Positions 1 to 8,723 of a DNA stretch of 26,137 nucleotides are shown in pieces. The notes beneath the pieces are model-generated. The model had not been told where the DNA came from. It worked only from the letters and a program-made list of their open reading frames with translations, and ran no database searches. The DNA is taken from positions 1 to 26,137 of the forward strand of contig CAKUEZ010000020.1 in the NCBI GenBank assembly GCA_934646965.1, given 5' to 3'. This DNA is from an uncultured Collinsella sp. (lineage in GTDB: Bacteria > Actinomycetota > Coriobacteriia > Coriobacteriales > Coriobacteriaceae). Positions within the stretch are counted from its first letter, which is position 1, and the number at the start of each line of letters is the position of its first letter. The position numbers and the translations under genes are program-made.

Positions 1-413
1 GCGCGGCTGACGACCTTCACGTGGCTGGCGACCATAAAGGCAGAGTAGAAGCCCACGCCAAACTGGCCGATGATGTCCACGTCGGAGCCCTGCTGCTCGG
101 CATTCTCGGTCTTAAACTCCTCGGATCCGGAGTGGGCGATGGTACCCAGATTGCGCTCGAGCTCCTCGGCGGTCATGCCAATGCCGTTATCCGAGATCGT
201 AATGGTGCGGGCATCCTTATCAAAGGAGACACGAATGGCCAGGTCGCCCTGGTCGAGCTTAACACTCGGATCCTGTAGGCTCTTAAAGTTGAGCTTGTCG
301 ACGGCGTCACTCGCGTTAGAGATAAGCTCGCGCAGGAAGATTTCCTTGTTGGTGTAGATGGAGTTGATCATGAGGTCGAGCAGTTTTTTGCTCTCAGTCT
401 TAAATTGACGCAT
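1..413 (-). CDS. htpG: Molecular chaperone HtpG (Hsp90), N-terminal part, cut by window edge
   Basis: This is the first ~137 residues of the bacterial Hsp90 chaperone, a homodimeric cytosolic ATPase that remodels client proteins. The visible part is the GHKL ATP-binding domain. It shows the opening motif [24 protein letters not shown] near residue 35 (Mg/ATP-binding Asn), DNGIGM near residue 77, and the lid-hinge motif [14 protein letters not shown] near residue 118. The ATG is preceded by AAGGA at a normal distance. The middle and C-terminal domains lie outside the window. A hairpin with a T-run lies only ~30 nt upstream of the start, so the promoter is either very close or beyond that hairpin. 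Family assignment is secure. Confidence 0.95.
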   Translation of the reverse strand, partial: MRQFKTESKKLLDLMINSIYTNKEIFLRELISNASDAVDKLNFKSLQDPSVKLDQGDLAIRVSFDKDARTITISDNGIGMTAEELERNLGTIAHSGSEEFKTENAEQQGSDVDIIGQFGVGFYSAFMVASHVKVVSR

Positions 414-442
414 GTGCAGTCCTTTCGCGCTACCCCTGTCCG

Positions 443-469
443 CAAAAAACGGCCCGGTTGCCCGAGCCG
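443..469 (-). terminator. Intrinsic terminator-like hairpin between the cps/GNAT genes and htpG
   Basis: On the minus strand a GC-rich stem (CGGC.CGG with one mismatch) and a 4-nt loop are followed by six T. It would end transcripts coming from the acetyltransferase and cps genes. It lies ~30 nt before the htpG start, so it could instead be part of an htpG leader. Confidence 0.6.
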
Positions 470-576
470 CATTGCAGACCTGCTATGTTCAGACTTAGAT
501 TTTATAACCCATTAGCGCGCATATATACATACGGAATTGAAAAACTGTATGTTGCAATGACCCATACGCCAAATGC

Positions 577-617
577 CAAGGAGTGTCCCCGGCTGCCGGC
601 AGAAAAGGAACGTCCCT
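577..617. repeat. Short direct repeat flanking a 10-bp palindrome
   Basis: Two related 13-mers (AAGGAGTGTCCCC and AAGGAACGTCCCT) flank the perfect palindrome CTGCCGGCAG, directly after the acetyltransferase stop codon. It could be a dispersed intergenic repeat or a protein-binding site. The rest of the 470-615 gap is AT-richer, with TATAAA-like minus-strand sequences near 500 that may belong to an htpG promoter. I see no gene there. Confidence 0.35.
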
Positions 618-1116
618 ACCTGTCGCCCAGCAGCTTGGCCATCCAGGCATGAGGCTGGCCCTCGTCTTCGTAGTCCACCGGGGCAATCTGCGTGTAGCCA
701 GCCTTGGCGTAGAGCGGCAGCACGTACTCCTGCGCATGCAACTTTATGAGCTTGGCGCCGGCATCACACGCAGCAGCATCACTGGCCTCGACGATCTTGC
801 TCGCCAGACCGCGCCGACGCATAGAGGGCAGCACGGCGACGCGCCCCATGATATAGGTCTCCCCCGCCGCGACGCCTTCGTCCAGGTCGCACGCCGGCGA
901 CATCGGGGCCTCTGCATCTGCCGCGCGCTCCAGTTCCTCGGGAAACACGCGCGAGCAGCCGGCGAGCTCGCCGTCCACGTACAGCGTCACATGGATGCAA
1001 GTCGGTGCCTCATCGATGGCGTCGAACTCGTTCTCGTAACCTTGCTCGTCCATAAAAACGGCGCGGCGCACCAGCGCCGCGTCATCAAAGCAACCCGTCT
1101 TAAGTTGGATATCCAT
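616..1116 (-). CDS. GNAT-family N-acetyltransferase
   Basis: The 166-residue protein has the GNAT fold signature. The N-terminus VRRAVFMDEQGYENEFD resembles the opening of ElaA/YjcF-type acetyltransferases. Beta-strand 4 (YIMGRVAVLPSMRRRGLASKIVE, about residues 88-110) carries the acetyl-CoA pyrophosphate-binding R-x-x-G-[LI]-[AG] loop. The C-terminal strand reads LYAKAGYTQI. The substrate cannot be deduced. The ATG has a good GAAGGGG ribosome site, and the gene starts 39 nt after cpsB ends, so it is probably the last gene of the cps transcript. Whether it acts on a sugar, an amine or a protein is open. Confidence 0.85.
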   Translation of the reverse strand: MDIQLKTGCFDDAALVRRAVFMDEQGYENEFDAIDEAPTCIHVTLYVDGELAGCSRVFPEELERAADAEAPMSPACDLDEGVAAGETYIMGRVAVLPSMRRRGLASKIVEASDAAACDAGAKLIKLHAQEYVLPLYAKAGYTQIAPVDYEDEGQPHAWMAKLLGDR

Positions 1117-1155
1117 AGCCGCCCCTTCATTCGATACGAACGTTAGGGACAGATT

Positions 1156-1806
1156 TTAGCGAAAATGAGCACCGCGCACGCTAAACTGCGCGCGAGCTTT
1201 TGCCAAGCAATCGTAGTGACCCACGTTATGAGCATCGCTCGCGATAAAGCTGTACAGGTTCTGATCGAACAGACGCTGCGCCGGCTTTTTCTCGCGGCCA
1301 AAGCGGCCGCCGGCGATAAAGTCTGCCGAAGCCTGCAGCTTGCAGCCCATATCGACCAGACGCTCCGCCACACTCACATCCTTTTGAACAGCGCGGTAGC
1401 GCTCGGGATGGGCGATGATCACCTGGTAGCCGCGGCACTGCAAATCGTAAATCGTATTCTCGTACTCTCTAAACGCATAGGCATCGGCATGCGTCGAAAG
1501 CTCGAGCAAAAACTCATTGGTTCCATCAAAATGCAGGTATTCCGCGGCATCGATGCCAAGCTCGACGAGCTTTCGGTGATTGACCTCAAAGCCCATCTGA
1601 AGCGGAAAACCGTCTGCGTTATCCCGCAACAGCTCAAAGGCATCCCACATCTTGTCGTAGTCAAAAAAGGGGTCTCGGCAGTGCGGGGTGCAGACAATTC
1701 TGGTTACGCCAGCCTGTTTGGCAGCTGCGAGCATCGCCAGGCTCTCATCGAGATCGGCAGCGCCGTCGTCTACACCCGGCAAGATATGACAGTGGATGTC
1801 GCGCAT
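1156..1806 (-). CDS. cpsB: CpsB/CapC-family tyrosine-protein phosphatase (PHP metalloenzyme)
   Basis: This 216-residue protein belongs to the Mn-dependent PHP phosphatases (CpsB of pneumococcus, YwqE of Bacillus) that dephosphorylate the tyrosine cluster of CpsD-type kinases. Metal-ligand motifs are visible in order: DIHCHILPGVDDG at residues 3-15, CTPH near 39-42, EFLLELS near 98, AHPERY near 132, and ASDAHN near 190. It starts 17 nt after cpsD with AAGG upstream. The C-D-B order gives a complete kinase-adaptor-phosphatase trio that would control polysaccharide chain length or export. Length is a little short of the usual ~240 residues, but all motifs are present. Confidence 0.9.
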   Translation of the reverse strand: MRDIHCHILPGVDDGAADLDESLAMLAAAKQAGVTRIVCTPHCRDPFFDYDKMWDAFELLRDNADGFPLQMGFEVNHRKLVELGIDAAEYLHFDGTNEFLLELSTHADAYAFREYENTIYDLQCRGYQVIIAHPERYRAVQKDVSVAERLVDMGCKLQASADFIAGGRFGREKKPAQRLFDQNLYSFIASDAHNVGHYDCLAKARAQFSVRGAHFR

Positions 1807-1823
1807 AGGTCGGCCTTAATCAA

Positions 1824-2561
1824 CTAAACGTTTGCTCGGTTGGTAAAGATGCCCTTTTTAGAGGCGCCCTGAGCAGCGGAGCCGTTCTTTACCTTCTTAC
1901 CTTCCTTGGTGTAGTAAGAATAGTAGTACTCGCTGCTCTCGGTCTCGCAGAAGTTCATAACGGTACCGATAAGCTTGACCTTCTCGGACTTCTTAAGCTG
2001 AGCGATAGCGTTGAGTGCCTGCTCGCGCTTGGTGAAGTCCTCGCGCACCACAAACAGCGTGCCATCGGTCAGGCTGGCAATCTCGGCAGCATCGATGAAG
2101 GTGCCGACCGGAGGAGCGTCAAAGATGACATACTGGAACTTGGCAGACAGCGCCTTAACCAGCTTGGCAAAGCGGTGAGAGACGATGATGTCAGCAGGAT
2201 TGGGAATATGCGGCTCCGCATCGAGGAAGTAGAAGTTCTTCTGACCCGTCTCGACGATTGCCTGGTCAATGGAAATCTGCTCGGACAGAACTGCATAGAG
2301 ACCGCCACGCGAGCGAACGCCAAGCATATCGGAAAGAGACCTGCGGCGCATGTCTCCCTCGACCAAAAGAACGCTCTTGCCGCTGGTGGCGATAGCCTGG
2401 GCAAGGTTGATGGAAACCGTAGACTTGCCCTCGTTGGGAATCGAGGACGTAACGGTAATGGTGCGGATGGGGTCGTCCACGCTCGCGAAGCGAATGTTGG
2501 CCAGAAGGGTCTTAGCGGCATTCTGTACAACGAGCTTATCGGTGTTCTTAGCCCTAGCCAT
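1824..2561 (-). CDS. cpsD: CpsD/CapB-family BY-type tyrosine kinase
   Basis: This cytoplasmic 245-residue kinase is of the bacterial tyrosine (BY) family. It works with the membrane adaptor encoded just upstream. Walker A is SSIPNEGKST (39-48), Walker A' is SVLLVEGDMRR (63-73) and Walker B is YVIFDAPP (144-151). The C-terminus has the autophosphorylation cluster EYYYSYY (211-217), followed by a basic tail. The Walker A' reads VEGD where IDAD is common. The start lies 2 nt after the cpsC stop, and its ribosome site AAAGGTGG lies inside the cpsC end, so the two are translationally coupled. It regulates capsule or exopolysaccharide assembly in known systems; no sugar transferase genes are present here. 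Confidence 0.93.
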   Translation of the reverse strand: MARAKNTDKLVVQNAAKTLLANIRFASVDDPIRTITVTSSIPNEGKSTVSINLAQAIATSGKSVLLVEGDMRRRSLSDMLGVRSRGGLYAVLSEQISIDQAIVETGQKNFYFLDAEPHIPNPADIIVSHRFAKLVKALSAKFQYVIFDAPPVGTFIDAAEIASLTDGTLFVVREDFTKREQALNAIAQLKKSEKVKLIGTVMNFCETESSEYYYSYYTKEGKKVKNGSAAQGASKKGIFTNRANV

Positions 2562-2563
2562 GC

Positions 2564-3220
2564 CTATTTACCACCTTTCATAGCCGGAATTCGGCCGACA
2601 ACGGGAATACCAAGGAGCTCTTCTGCCTCTTCGACACCGCGGATGCGCGTGTTGAGCATGTCCGCCAAAACGACGTAGGCAATTGCGATAAAGACGCCGG
2701 CGAGGAAGGCGACGGCAACGTACAGCGTGCGCTTGGGGCCACTGGGCGATTCGGGGGTCTTTGCCTTATCGATAACGTTGATGCTCTGAGCGGCACCGAC
2801 GTTCTGGGCGACCGTGCTCACCGAGCTGGCCATGGCCCTTGCCACCTCTGCCGTCTCCTCGGCATCGGTACCCGTCACCGAAAGCGTGATGACGCGCGTC
2901 GTGGTCTCGGAGGAAACGGAAATCTTATAGTCGTCCAGATCGGCAAGGCCCAGATCCTTGGCGGCGCCACCCTTAACGCTGTCGCTATCGAGTAGCGTGG
3001 CGATATCGTTGGAAAGCATCTGGCTCGCCGAAAGATCGTTGTAGCTCATCTGACCGCTGTCGTCGGTCTTGGCGAGAACGTACATGCTCGTCGTGGCGGT
3101 ATAGGTGCTGTCCATCATGGTGAAGGACACGATGCCCATGGCGACCGCGCAAATCACCGGAAGGGCGATGACCAGCTTAAGGTGCTTCTTGAGCAGCTGG
3201 AACAGTTCGAGAAGGGTCAT
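2564..3220 (-). CDS. cpsC: CpsC/Wzz-type chain-length determinant, membrane adaptor of CpsD
   Basis: This 218-residue inner-membrane protein is of the Wzz/YveK/CpsC family. It has a short cytoplasmic N-terminus, TM1 at about 15-35, an extracytoplasmic domain with a coiled AEETAEVARAMASSVSTVAQ segment, and the family's proline-rich motif before TM2 (AKTPESPSGPKR, 152-163). TM2 spans about 165-186 and is followed by a cytoplasmic tail that would activate the neighbouring kinase. It opens the cps operon. The upstream gap of 177 nt to phoR carries terminators and a plausible promoter. AAAGG precedes the ATG. Confidence 0.9.
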   Translation of the reverse strand: MTLLELFQLLKKHLKLVIALPVICAVAMGIVSFTMMDSTYTATTSMYVLAKTDDSGQMSYNDLSASQMLSNDIATLLDSDSVKGGAAKDLGLADLDDYKISVSSETTTRVITLSVTGTDAEETAEVARAMASSVSTVAQNVGAAQSINVIDKAKTPESPSGPKRTLYVAVAFLAGVFIAIAYVVLADMLNTRIRGVEEAEELLGIPVVGRIPAMKGGK

Positions 3221-3300
3221 GCAGCTTGCCTTTCATTTCCCTAGTTCATATCGACAAAACTGCTCGTATGATATCGCATCTTTCCGACCACGTTTGAACT

Positions 3301-3329
3301 CTATACATAAGATACAGTGCATACGGCAA
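3301..3329 (-). promoter_or_regulatory. Possible sigma70-type promoter of cpsCDB
   Basis: The minus strand reads TTGCCG, 17 nt, GTATAG, about 80 nt before the cpsC start and downstream of the phoR terminators. The -10 element is imperfect, so this is a suggestion from spacing and position. Confidence 0.35.
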
Positions 3330-3344
3330 TGTTGCGCAATAATA

Positions 3345-3373
3345 ACGCCGCATCGGCAGCCCTGGTGCGGCGT
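3345..3373 (-). terminator. Second terminator hairpin after phoR
   Basis: A perfect 8-bp stem (ACGCCGCA/TGCGGCGT) with a 13-nt loop is followed on the minus strand by TTATTATT. Together with the hairpin at 3377-3399 it separates the phoBR operon from cpsCDB. Confidence 0.65.
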
Positions 3374-3376
3374 CAA

Positions 3377-3399
3377 AACAACGCGTCTGTCGCGTTGTT
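3377..3399 (-). terminator. First terminator hairpin, overlapping the phoR stop codon
   Basis: A perfect 9-bp stem (AACAACGCG/CGCGTTGTT) with a 5-nt loop is followed on the minus strand by TTG and a short T-run. It includes the phoR stop codon. Confidence 0.55.
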
Positions 3400-4822
3400 A
3401 TGCAAATGATTCGTCTTGTTGCACAGGAAACGTCACCGTGATGGTCGTTCCCACGCCCAACCCACTCGATAGGTCGATCGCGGCATGGTGATACAGGGCG
3501 GCATGCTTAACGATAGCCAACCCCAGGCCCGTTCCACCGCGTGCCTTGGAACGGCTCTTGTCCACGCGATAGAACCGTTCGAACACCTTTCCCTGCTCCT
3601 CGGGCGCAATGCCAATGCCCGTGTCGGCTACCGCAAGGAACGGATGGCCCTCGTCATTGGTCCCGCACCGCAGTGTCACCGTACCACCGGGACGGTTGTA
3701 ACGGATGGCGTTGCTCGCCAGGTTATAAATCAGCTCGTCAATCAGGCGAGATACGCCCTCAATGACCACGGGGTTCGTCTCATGGCTTATCGTCACGTTT
3801 GCCTGACGAGCGACCTGTTCAAGACGCTGTTCGACCGCAAAGATGGCACGCGAAAGCTCAATGGGTTCTGTGGAGCCAATGGGCACTGCCTCGCCCTCGG
3901 CCGCGCGTTCGGCCTCATCCAGGTTGGAGAGCGTAAGGATATCGTTGACGAGCGACGCCAGACGGCCAGCCTCGTGAAAGATGCGCCCACCAAAGTTGCG
4001 CAGATCGTCCTCGCCCTCGACCATGCCGTTCGCAATAAGCTCGGCATAGCCCGAAATCGCGGTAAGCGGCGTCTTGAGCTCGTGGGTGATGTTAGCCGTG
4101 AACTCGCGGCGCATGCGATCGTTATCGGCCAGCACTGCCATTTGGCGCTTAAGCTCCTGACGTTGTGACTCAATGCGCTCGAGCATGGGAACCATCTCGG
4201 CGTAAGCGTGCTCGTAGCTGCGACGCGGATGGTCCAGATCGACCTCTTGCAGCGGCGCGATGATGGCGCGGGATTCACGGCGCGCCAAGAAAAACGAGAG
4301 CACCGCTCCTGCCGCCGCGATAAGCAGCATTGGCGCCACAAGCGACAAAAGAATCGCTACGACACCGGGTTGGGCTTGCGCCAAGCGAACCACCTGACCG
4401 TTATCAAGACGCATGGCTCGGTACAGCATGATCTCATCGAGCGTAGAGCTTGAGCGCTCCGCGGAGCCCGCGCCGCTCTCAAGCGCCTCGGCGACCTCGG
4501 GACGATCGCCGTGATTGGGCAGCATGGCCGGCGATGCCTGGTTGTCGTAGGCGACCGAGCCGTCCTTGTTAATCAACGTGATGCGCAAGTCCTCGCGATC
4601 GAGGCTGCGAAGGAAGGCAATGGGTTCCCGCTGCTCGTTTAAGGCAGCGGCAATGAGCTCGGTTTCTTGCGAAAGGTTGGCGCTCGTGGCGTCCGCCAGG
4701 GTGTTTTGAACAAAGAATGCGCCCAGCACCGTAAACGCCACAATGACCGCCATGGCGCAGACAAAGATCGTCGCAAACACGCGATGCGACAGGGTGCGCT
4801 TTCCCTGAGGGGCGAAGACCAC
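3398..4822 (-). CDS. phoR: PhoR-like sensor histidine kinase
   Basis: This 474-residue membrane kinase is encoded 3 nt after its response regulator. TM1 spans about 15-38, the extracytoplasmic sensor about 39-152 and TM2 about 153-180. A HAMP-like/coiled linker follows. The H-box FTANITHELKTPL has phospho-acceptor His247. The catalytic domain shows the N-box (NLASNAIRYN, 367-376), G1 (DTGIGI, 400-405), the F-box and G2 (GGTGLGLAI). The start is GTG; its GGAG ribosome site spans the end of the regulator gene, so the pair is coupled. The PhoR identity rests on the adjacent pstB and general layout (extracytoplasmic sensor, no PAS seen). The ligand is not proven. Confidence 0.85.
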   Translation of the reverse strand: MVFAPQGKRTLSHRVFATIFVCAMAVIVAFTVLGAFFVQNTLADATSANLSQETELIAAALNEQREPIAFLRSLDREDLRITLINKDGSVAYDNQASPAMLPNHGDRPEVAEALESGAGSAERSSSTLDEIMLYRAMRLDNGQVVRLAQAQPGVVAILLSLVAPMLLIAAAGAVLSFFLARRESRAIIAPLQEVDLDHPRRSYEHAYAEMVPMLERIESQRQELKRQMAVLADNDRMRREFTANITHELKTPLTAISGYAELIANGMVEGEDDLRNFGGRIFHEAGRLASLVNDILTLSNLDEAERAAEGEAVPIGSTEPIELSRAIFAVEQRLEQVARQANVTISHETNPVVIEGVSRLIDELIYNLASNAIRYNRPGGTVTLRCGTNDEGHPFLAVADTGIGIAPEEQGKVFERFYRVDKSRSKARGGTGLGLAIVKHAALYHHAAIDLSSGLGVGTTITVTFPVQQDESFA

Positions 4823-4825
4823 GAG

Positions 4826-5554
4826 TTACTCCTCCGATGCACTAGCCGCGTCGCCGGCATCTTCGGCGCCGTTATCGGCAGAAGGCTCGGCCAGGCGATA
4901 ACCCACGCCACGGACGGTCTCGATAGCGCTGGCATGCTCGCCGAGTTTTTGACGGAGCGTCTGCACGTGCACGTCAACGGTGCGCGAACCGCCGTCAAAG
5001 TCCCAGCCCCACACGCTCTGCAGCAGCGACTCGCGGGTAAACACCACACCGGGCTTGCGCATAAGGTACTCGAGCAGGTCGAACTCGCGCAGCGTGAGCT
5101 TGAGCGGCTCGCCGGCAACGGTCGCCTCGCGATGGCTGGGCGAAAGCACGATGTCGCCCACGTTGAGCACATCGCTTGCCTGCTTGACCATACCGCCGCG
5201 ACGCAGCAGTGCGCGGCAACGGCTGGCAAGCTCCATGAGCGAGAAGGGCTTGGTCAGGTAGTCGTCGGCACCGCCATCGAGCGCCATGACCTTGTCGAGC
5301 TCGGTGTCCTTGGCGGTAAGCATCATGATGGGCACCGTCGCCGTCAGGCGGTCGGCGCGCAGGCGGCGCATAATAGCCAAGCCGTCGGTGTCGGGCAGCA
5401 TGATATCGAGCAGCACAGCATCGGGCACCCGTCGCGCCACGGCAGCTTTAAACTCGCCATCACACGAAAAGCCCTCGGCCTCGATTCCCTGCTTGCGCAG
5501 CGCGTAGACCGTCAAATCCCTGATGTTGTCATCGTCCTCGACGTAGTAGATCAT
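4826..5554 (-). CDS. phoB: PhoB-like OmpR-family response regulator
   Basis: This 242-residue DNA-binding regulator has a receiver domain with acidic pocket EDDD (6-9), phospho-acceptor Asp50, Thr80 and Lys102 (YLTKPF). A winged-helix effector domain spans about 130-225, with the recognition segment ending RTVDVHVQTLRQKLG and the terminal hairpin VRGVGYRL. A ~17-residue acidic tail follows. It starts 63 nt after pstB with AAAGGGG upstream, so pstB, this gene and the kinase probably share a transcript. In known systems PhoB/PhoP activates phosphate-starvation genes. Assignment to phosphate rather than another signal comes from pstB. Confidence 0.85.
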   Translation of the reverse strand: MIYYVEDDDNIRDLTVYALRKQGIEAEGFSCDGEFKAAVARRVPDAVLLDIMLPDTDGLAIMRRLRADRLTATVPIMMLTAKDTELDKVMALDGGADDYLTKPFSLMELASRCRALLRRGGMVKQASDVLNVGDIVLSPSHREATVAGEPLKLTLREFDLLEYLMRKPGVVFTRESLLQSVWGWDFDGGSRTVDVHVQTLRQKLGEHASAIETVRGVGYRLAEPSADNGAEDAGDAASASEE

Positions 5555-5617
5555 GTTGAACCCCTTTGCGGCCGGTATGACCGCATCTTAACCCAAAGGC
5601 ACCTGTACCAGATGGTA

Positions 5618-6493
<876 letters not shown>

Positions 6494-6506
6494 ACCGCAT
6501 ACCTCC

Positions 6507-6575
6507 ATATCGATATCAATTCAGCAGTATCGATAGTAGGAATCGCGGCTCATATGCGCGTGAGCGCATTGTCAA
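6507..6575 (-). promoter_or_regulatory. pstB upstream region with paired palindromes and a TTGACA box
   Basis: Two copies of the palindrome TATCGATA lie 20 bp apart centre to centre (6508-6515 and 6528-6535), just before the pstB ribosome site. Further upstream, ATGCGC-TCAC-GCGCAT forms a short inverted repeat beside a minus-strand TTGACA (6575-6570). The two equal sites two helical turns apart suggest an operator. No good -10 at 17 nt from TTGACA is seen. Confidence 0.4.
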
Positions 6576-6596
6576 GTGTTTGTAAGGACACGCTGG

Positions 6597-7835
6597 CTAT
6601 GCGGCGGGCAGTTCGATGGTGAACACCGTGTGTTCGGGCGTCGATTCGCACGCGATGGTGCCGCCGTGTGCCGCGACGATTTCCCTGGCGATGGCAAGAC
6701 CGAGCCCGGCGCCACCGCGATTGGTCGCACGCGCCGCATCCAAGCGATAGAACTTCTCAAAGATAACCTTGAGCTTGGCCTCAGGGATAGGATCTCCCTG
6801 GTTGATAAAGCGCACGCATGCGCCACCGTCTTCTTTGCGCGTAGCCTCAATCGTGATGGTCGAGCCCTCGTAGCTATAGGCGATGGCGTTTTTCATGATG
6901 TTGTTGAACACGCGGGCCATCTTGTCGCCATCCACGAGCACCGTCAGGTCCTCGCACACGTCAACATAGGCATCTTTGTGCTGCTCGTTAAGAATGGGAT
7001 AGAACTCGTCGGCCACCTGCGCCAACAGCAATCCCAGATCAATGTAGCCGCGCGTGAGCACAATATCATGGAAGTCAAAGCGCGTGATATCGAAAAACTC
7101 CTCGATAAGCACATCGAGGCGGTGCGCCTTGTCGAGCGCCACGCCCGTAAAATGTGCGCGCTGCTCGAGCGGCAAATCGGGAGCCTCCTGCAGCAGCGAT
7201 AGATAGCCCACCACGCTGGCAAGCGGCGTACGCAGGTCATGCGCCAAGTACGTGACCAAATCGTCCTTACGATGCGACTCGTCGCGCAAGGCCTGCCGCC
7301 CCTTGCGCTCGCGATCGCGCACGCGGTTGAGCGTGCCCTCGACCTCCAGGAAGTCACCGTCGATATCGTCCCAGGCGTCAGGATGATCGATCAGGCGGTC
7401 CTGGATACGGGCGGCAAGCACACGGTCGGCATGCTGTTCACCCTGCTCGTAGCCTTGGTAGTACAGGGCGCGGCCGCAAAAGAACAGGACACACACGGCG
7501 AGCGCCAAGACAAAGCCGAGCATGTTGAAAACAAAGCCGGCATCGAACAGCACCGGTCCCTCGATGCCGCCGAGCGCCATGGCGCCAATCGCCAACGTCA
7601 TGACCCACGCCGCCCCGCCGATCACCACGCAGCGACGTGCGATTTCGAATCGGTCGATCAGCAAAAAGCCGATGAGTAGCACCGCCAAAATACCGACGAT
7701 ATTGTCGATGCCGACCAGCAACAGGCTCAGCAAAAAGAGCAGCACCGTCGCAAGCGCACGGTTATCGACGACCGCCCGAACATATTCAAAGAGCCGATCG
7801 GGCACCTCAAACGCCTGCCTATCGTCTTTTGTCAT
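6597..7835 (-). CDS. VanS-like sensor histidine kinase
   Basis: This is a 412-residue membrane kinase. The N-terminus has about four hydrophobic segments (about residues 28-60, 68-90 and 98-124) and almost no extracytoplasmic loop. The H-box YLAHDLRTPLASVVGYLSLL (His199) is close to the VanS type. The N-box is NNIMKNAIAYS; FINQGDPIP replaces the usual DxGxG, as is typical of VanS relatives; GGAGLGLAI is the G2 box. It follows the regulator gene by 25 nt. GAGGAT gives proper spacing to the ATG at 7835; an in-frame ATG two codons upstream is too close. VanS-like is a family resemblance only. No vanHAX, vanY or vanZ gene is in the window, so it may sense cell-wall stress or something else. Confidence 0.83.
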   Translation of the reverse strand: MTKDDRQAFEVPDRLFEYVRAVVDNRALATVLLFLLSLLLVGIDNIVGILAVLLIGFLLIDRFEIARRCVVIGGAAWVMTLAIGAMALGGIEGPVLFDAGFVFNMLGFVLALAVCVLFFCGRALYYQGYEQGEQHADRVLAARIQDRLIDHPDAWDDIDGDFLEVEGTLNRVRDRERKGRQALRDESHRKDDLVTYLAHDLRTPLASVVGYLSLLQEAPDLPLEQRAHFTGVALDKAHRLDVLIEEFFDITRFDFHDIVLTRGYIDLGLLLAQVADEFYPILNEQHKDAYVDVCEDLTVLVDGDKMARVFNNIMKNAIAYSYEGSTITIEATRKEDGGACVRFINQGDPIPEAKLKVIFEKFYRLDAARATNRGGAGLGLAIAREIVAAHGGTIACESTPEHTVFTIELPAA

Positions 7836-7860
7836 GTCCATATCCTCACAAACAAAGGCG

Positions 7861-8556
7861 TTATTCGATGATGTAGCCGACGCCCCAAACGTTTTTGATA
7901 AAGCGCGGCTTTTGAGCGTCGTCGCCGATCTTCTCGCGCAGATGGCGAATGTGTACCATCACCGTGTTATTCGAGCCGGGCATAAAGTCTTCGTTCCACA
8001 CCGCGCGGAACAGGTCCTCCACGGCCACCACGCTGCCACGATGCTCGGCAAGATACAGCAAGATGGAATACTCGATGGGCGTCAGACGAATCTGTTTGCC
8101 GTCTACCGTCACGGCACGGGCGTCACGATTGATCTCGAGGCCGTCGAGTTGGATGGTCGGCGACTCGACGGCCTGTGCACGGCTGCCGTAGCTGGTGTAA
8201 CGGCGAAGCTGGGCGTGGACGCGCGCGACGAGCTCCAACGGGCGGAACGGCTTGACCACGTAATCGTCCGCACCGAGCGATAGCCCCTCGATCTTATCCT
8301 GCTGGGCGTCGCGCGCCGTCAGCATAATTACCGGATAGGTATGACTGGCGCGAATCGTACGCAGCAGCTCAAAGCCATCGATATCGGGCAGCATGACATC
8401 CAGCAGCGCCAGATCAAACTCTTGCTCCAAAATCGCCTTTGCCGCATCGGCTCCGCTGTAGGCGATCTGGACGTCAAAGCCCTCTTTTGTAAGGTAGATG
8501 CCAACTAGGTCGGCAATGGCATTCTCGTCGTCGACCACCAAAATGCGCTCGTTCAT
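7861..8556 (-). CDS. VanR-like OmpR-family response regulator
   Basis: This 231-residue regulator pairs with the kinase just downstream. The receiver domain has VVDDEN (7-12), phospho-acceptor Asp53 (LLDVMLPDIDG), Thr80 and Lys102 (YVVKPFRPLEL). The winged-helix domain (about 130-231) ends with the VanR-like sequence NTVMVHIRHLREKIGDD and VWGVGYIIE. AGAGGAGC lies at a good distance before the ATG. A CATAAT box near 8578 on the minus strand may be its -10. The targets are unknown. Confidence 0.87.
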   Translation of the reverse strand: MNERILVVDDENAIADLVGIYLTKEGFDVQIAYSGADAAKAILEQEFDLALLDVMLPDIDGFELLRTIRASHTYPVIMLTARDAQQDKIEGLSLGADDYVVKPFRPLELVARVHAQLRRYTSYGSRAQAVESPTIQLDGLEINRDARAVTVDGKQIRLTPIEYSILLYLAEHRGSVVAVEDLFRAVWNEDFMPGSNNTVMVHIRHLREKIGDDAQKPRFIKNVWGVGYIIE

Positions 8557-8723
8557 GCGTGCTCCTCTCGCGCTCCATTATGCCCGAGGGGACGCTTACC
8601 ACACACAACAAGCGCGGGCGATTAAGCCGTCCTTAAGCACCCAAGCGGCCGTTCGAGCACGAATGCGGGCCATGCGCGCGGCAAAACTCAACCTGAGTGA
8701 ATGCATCAAGTTGATTTTGATAT

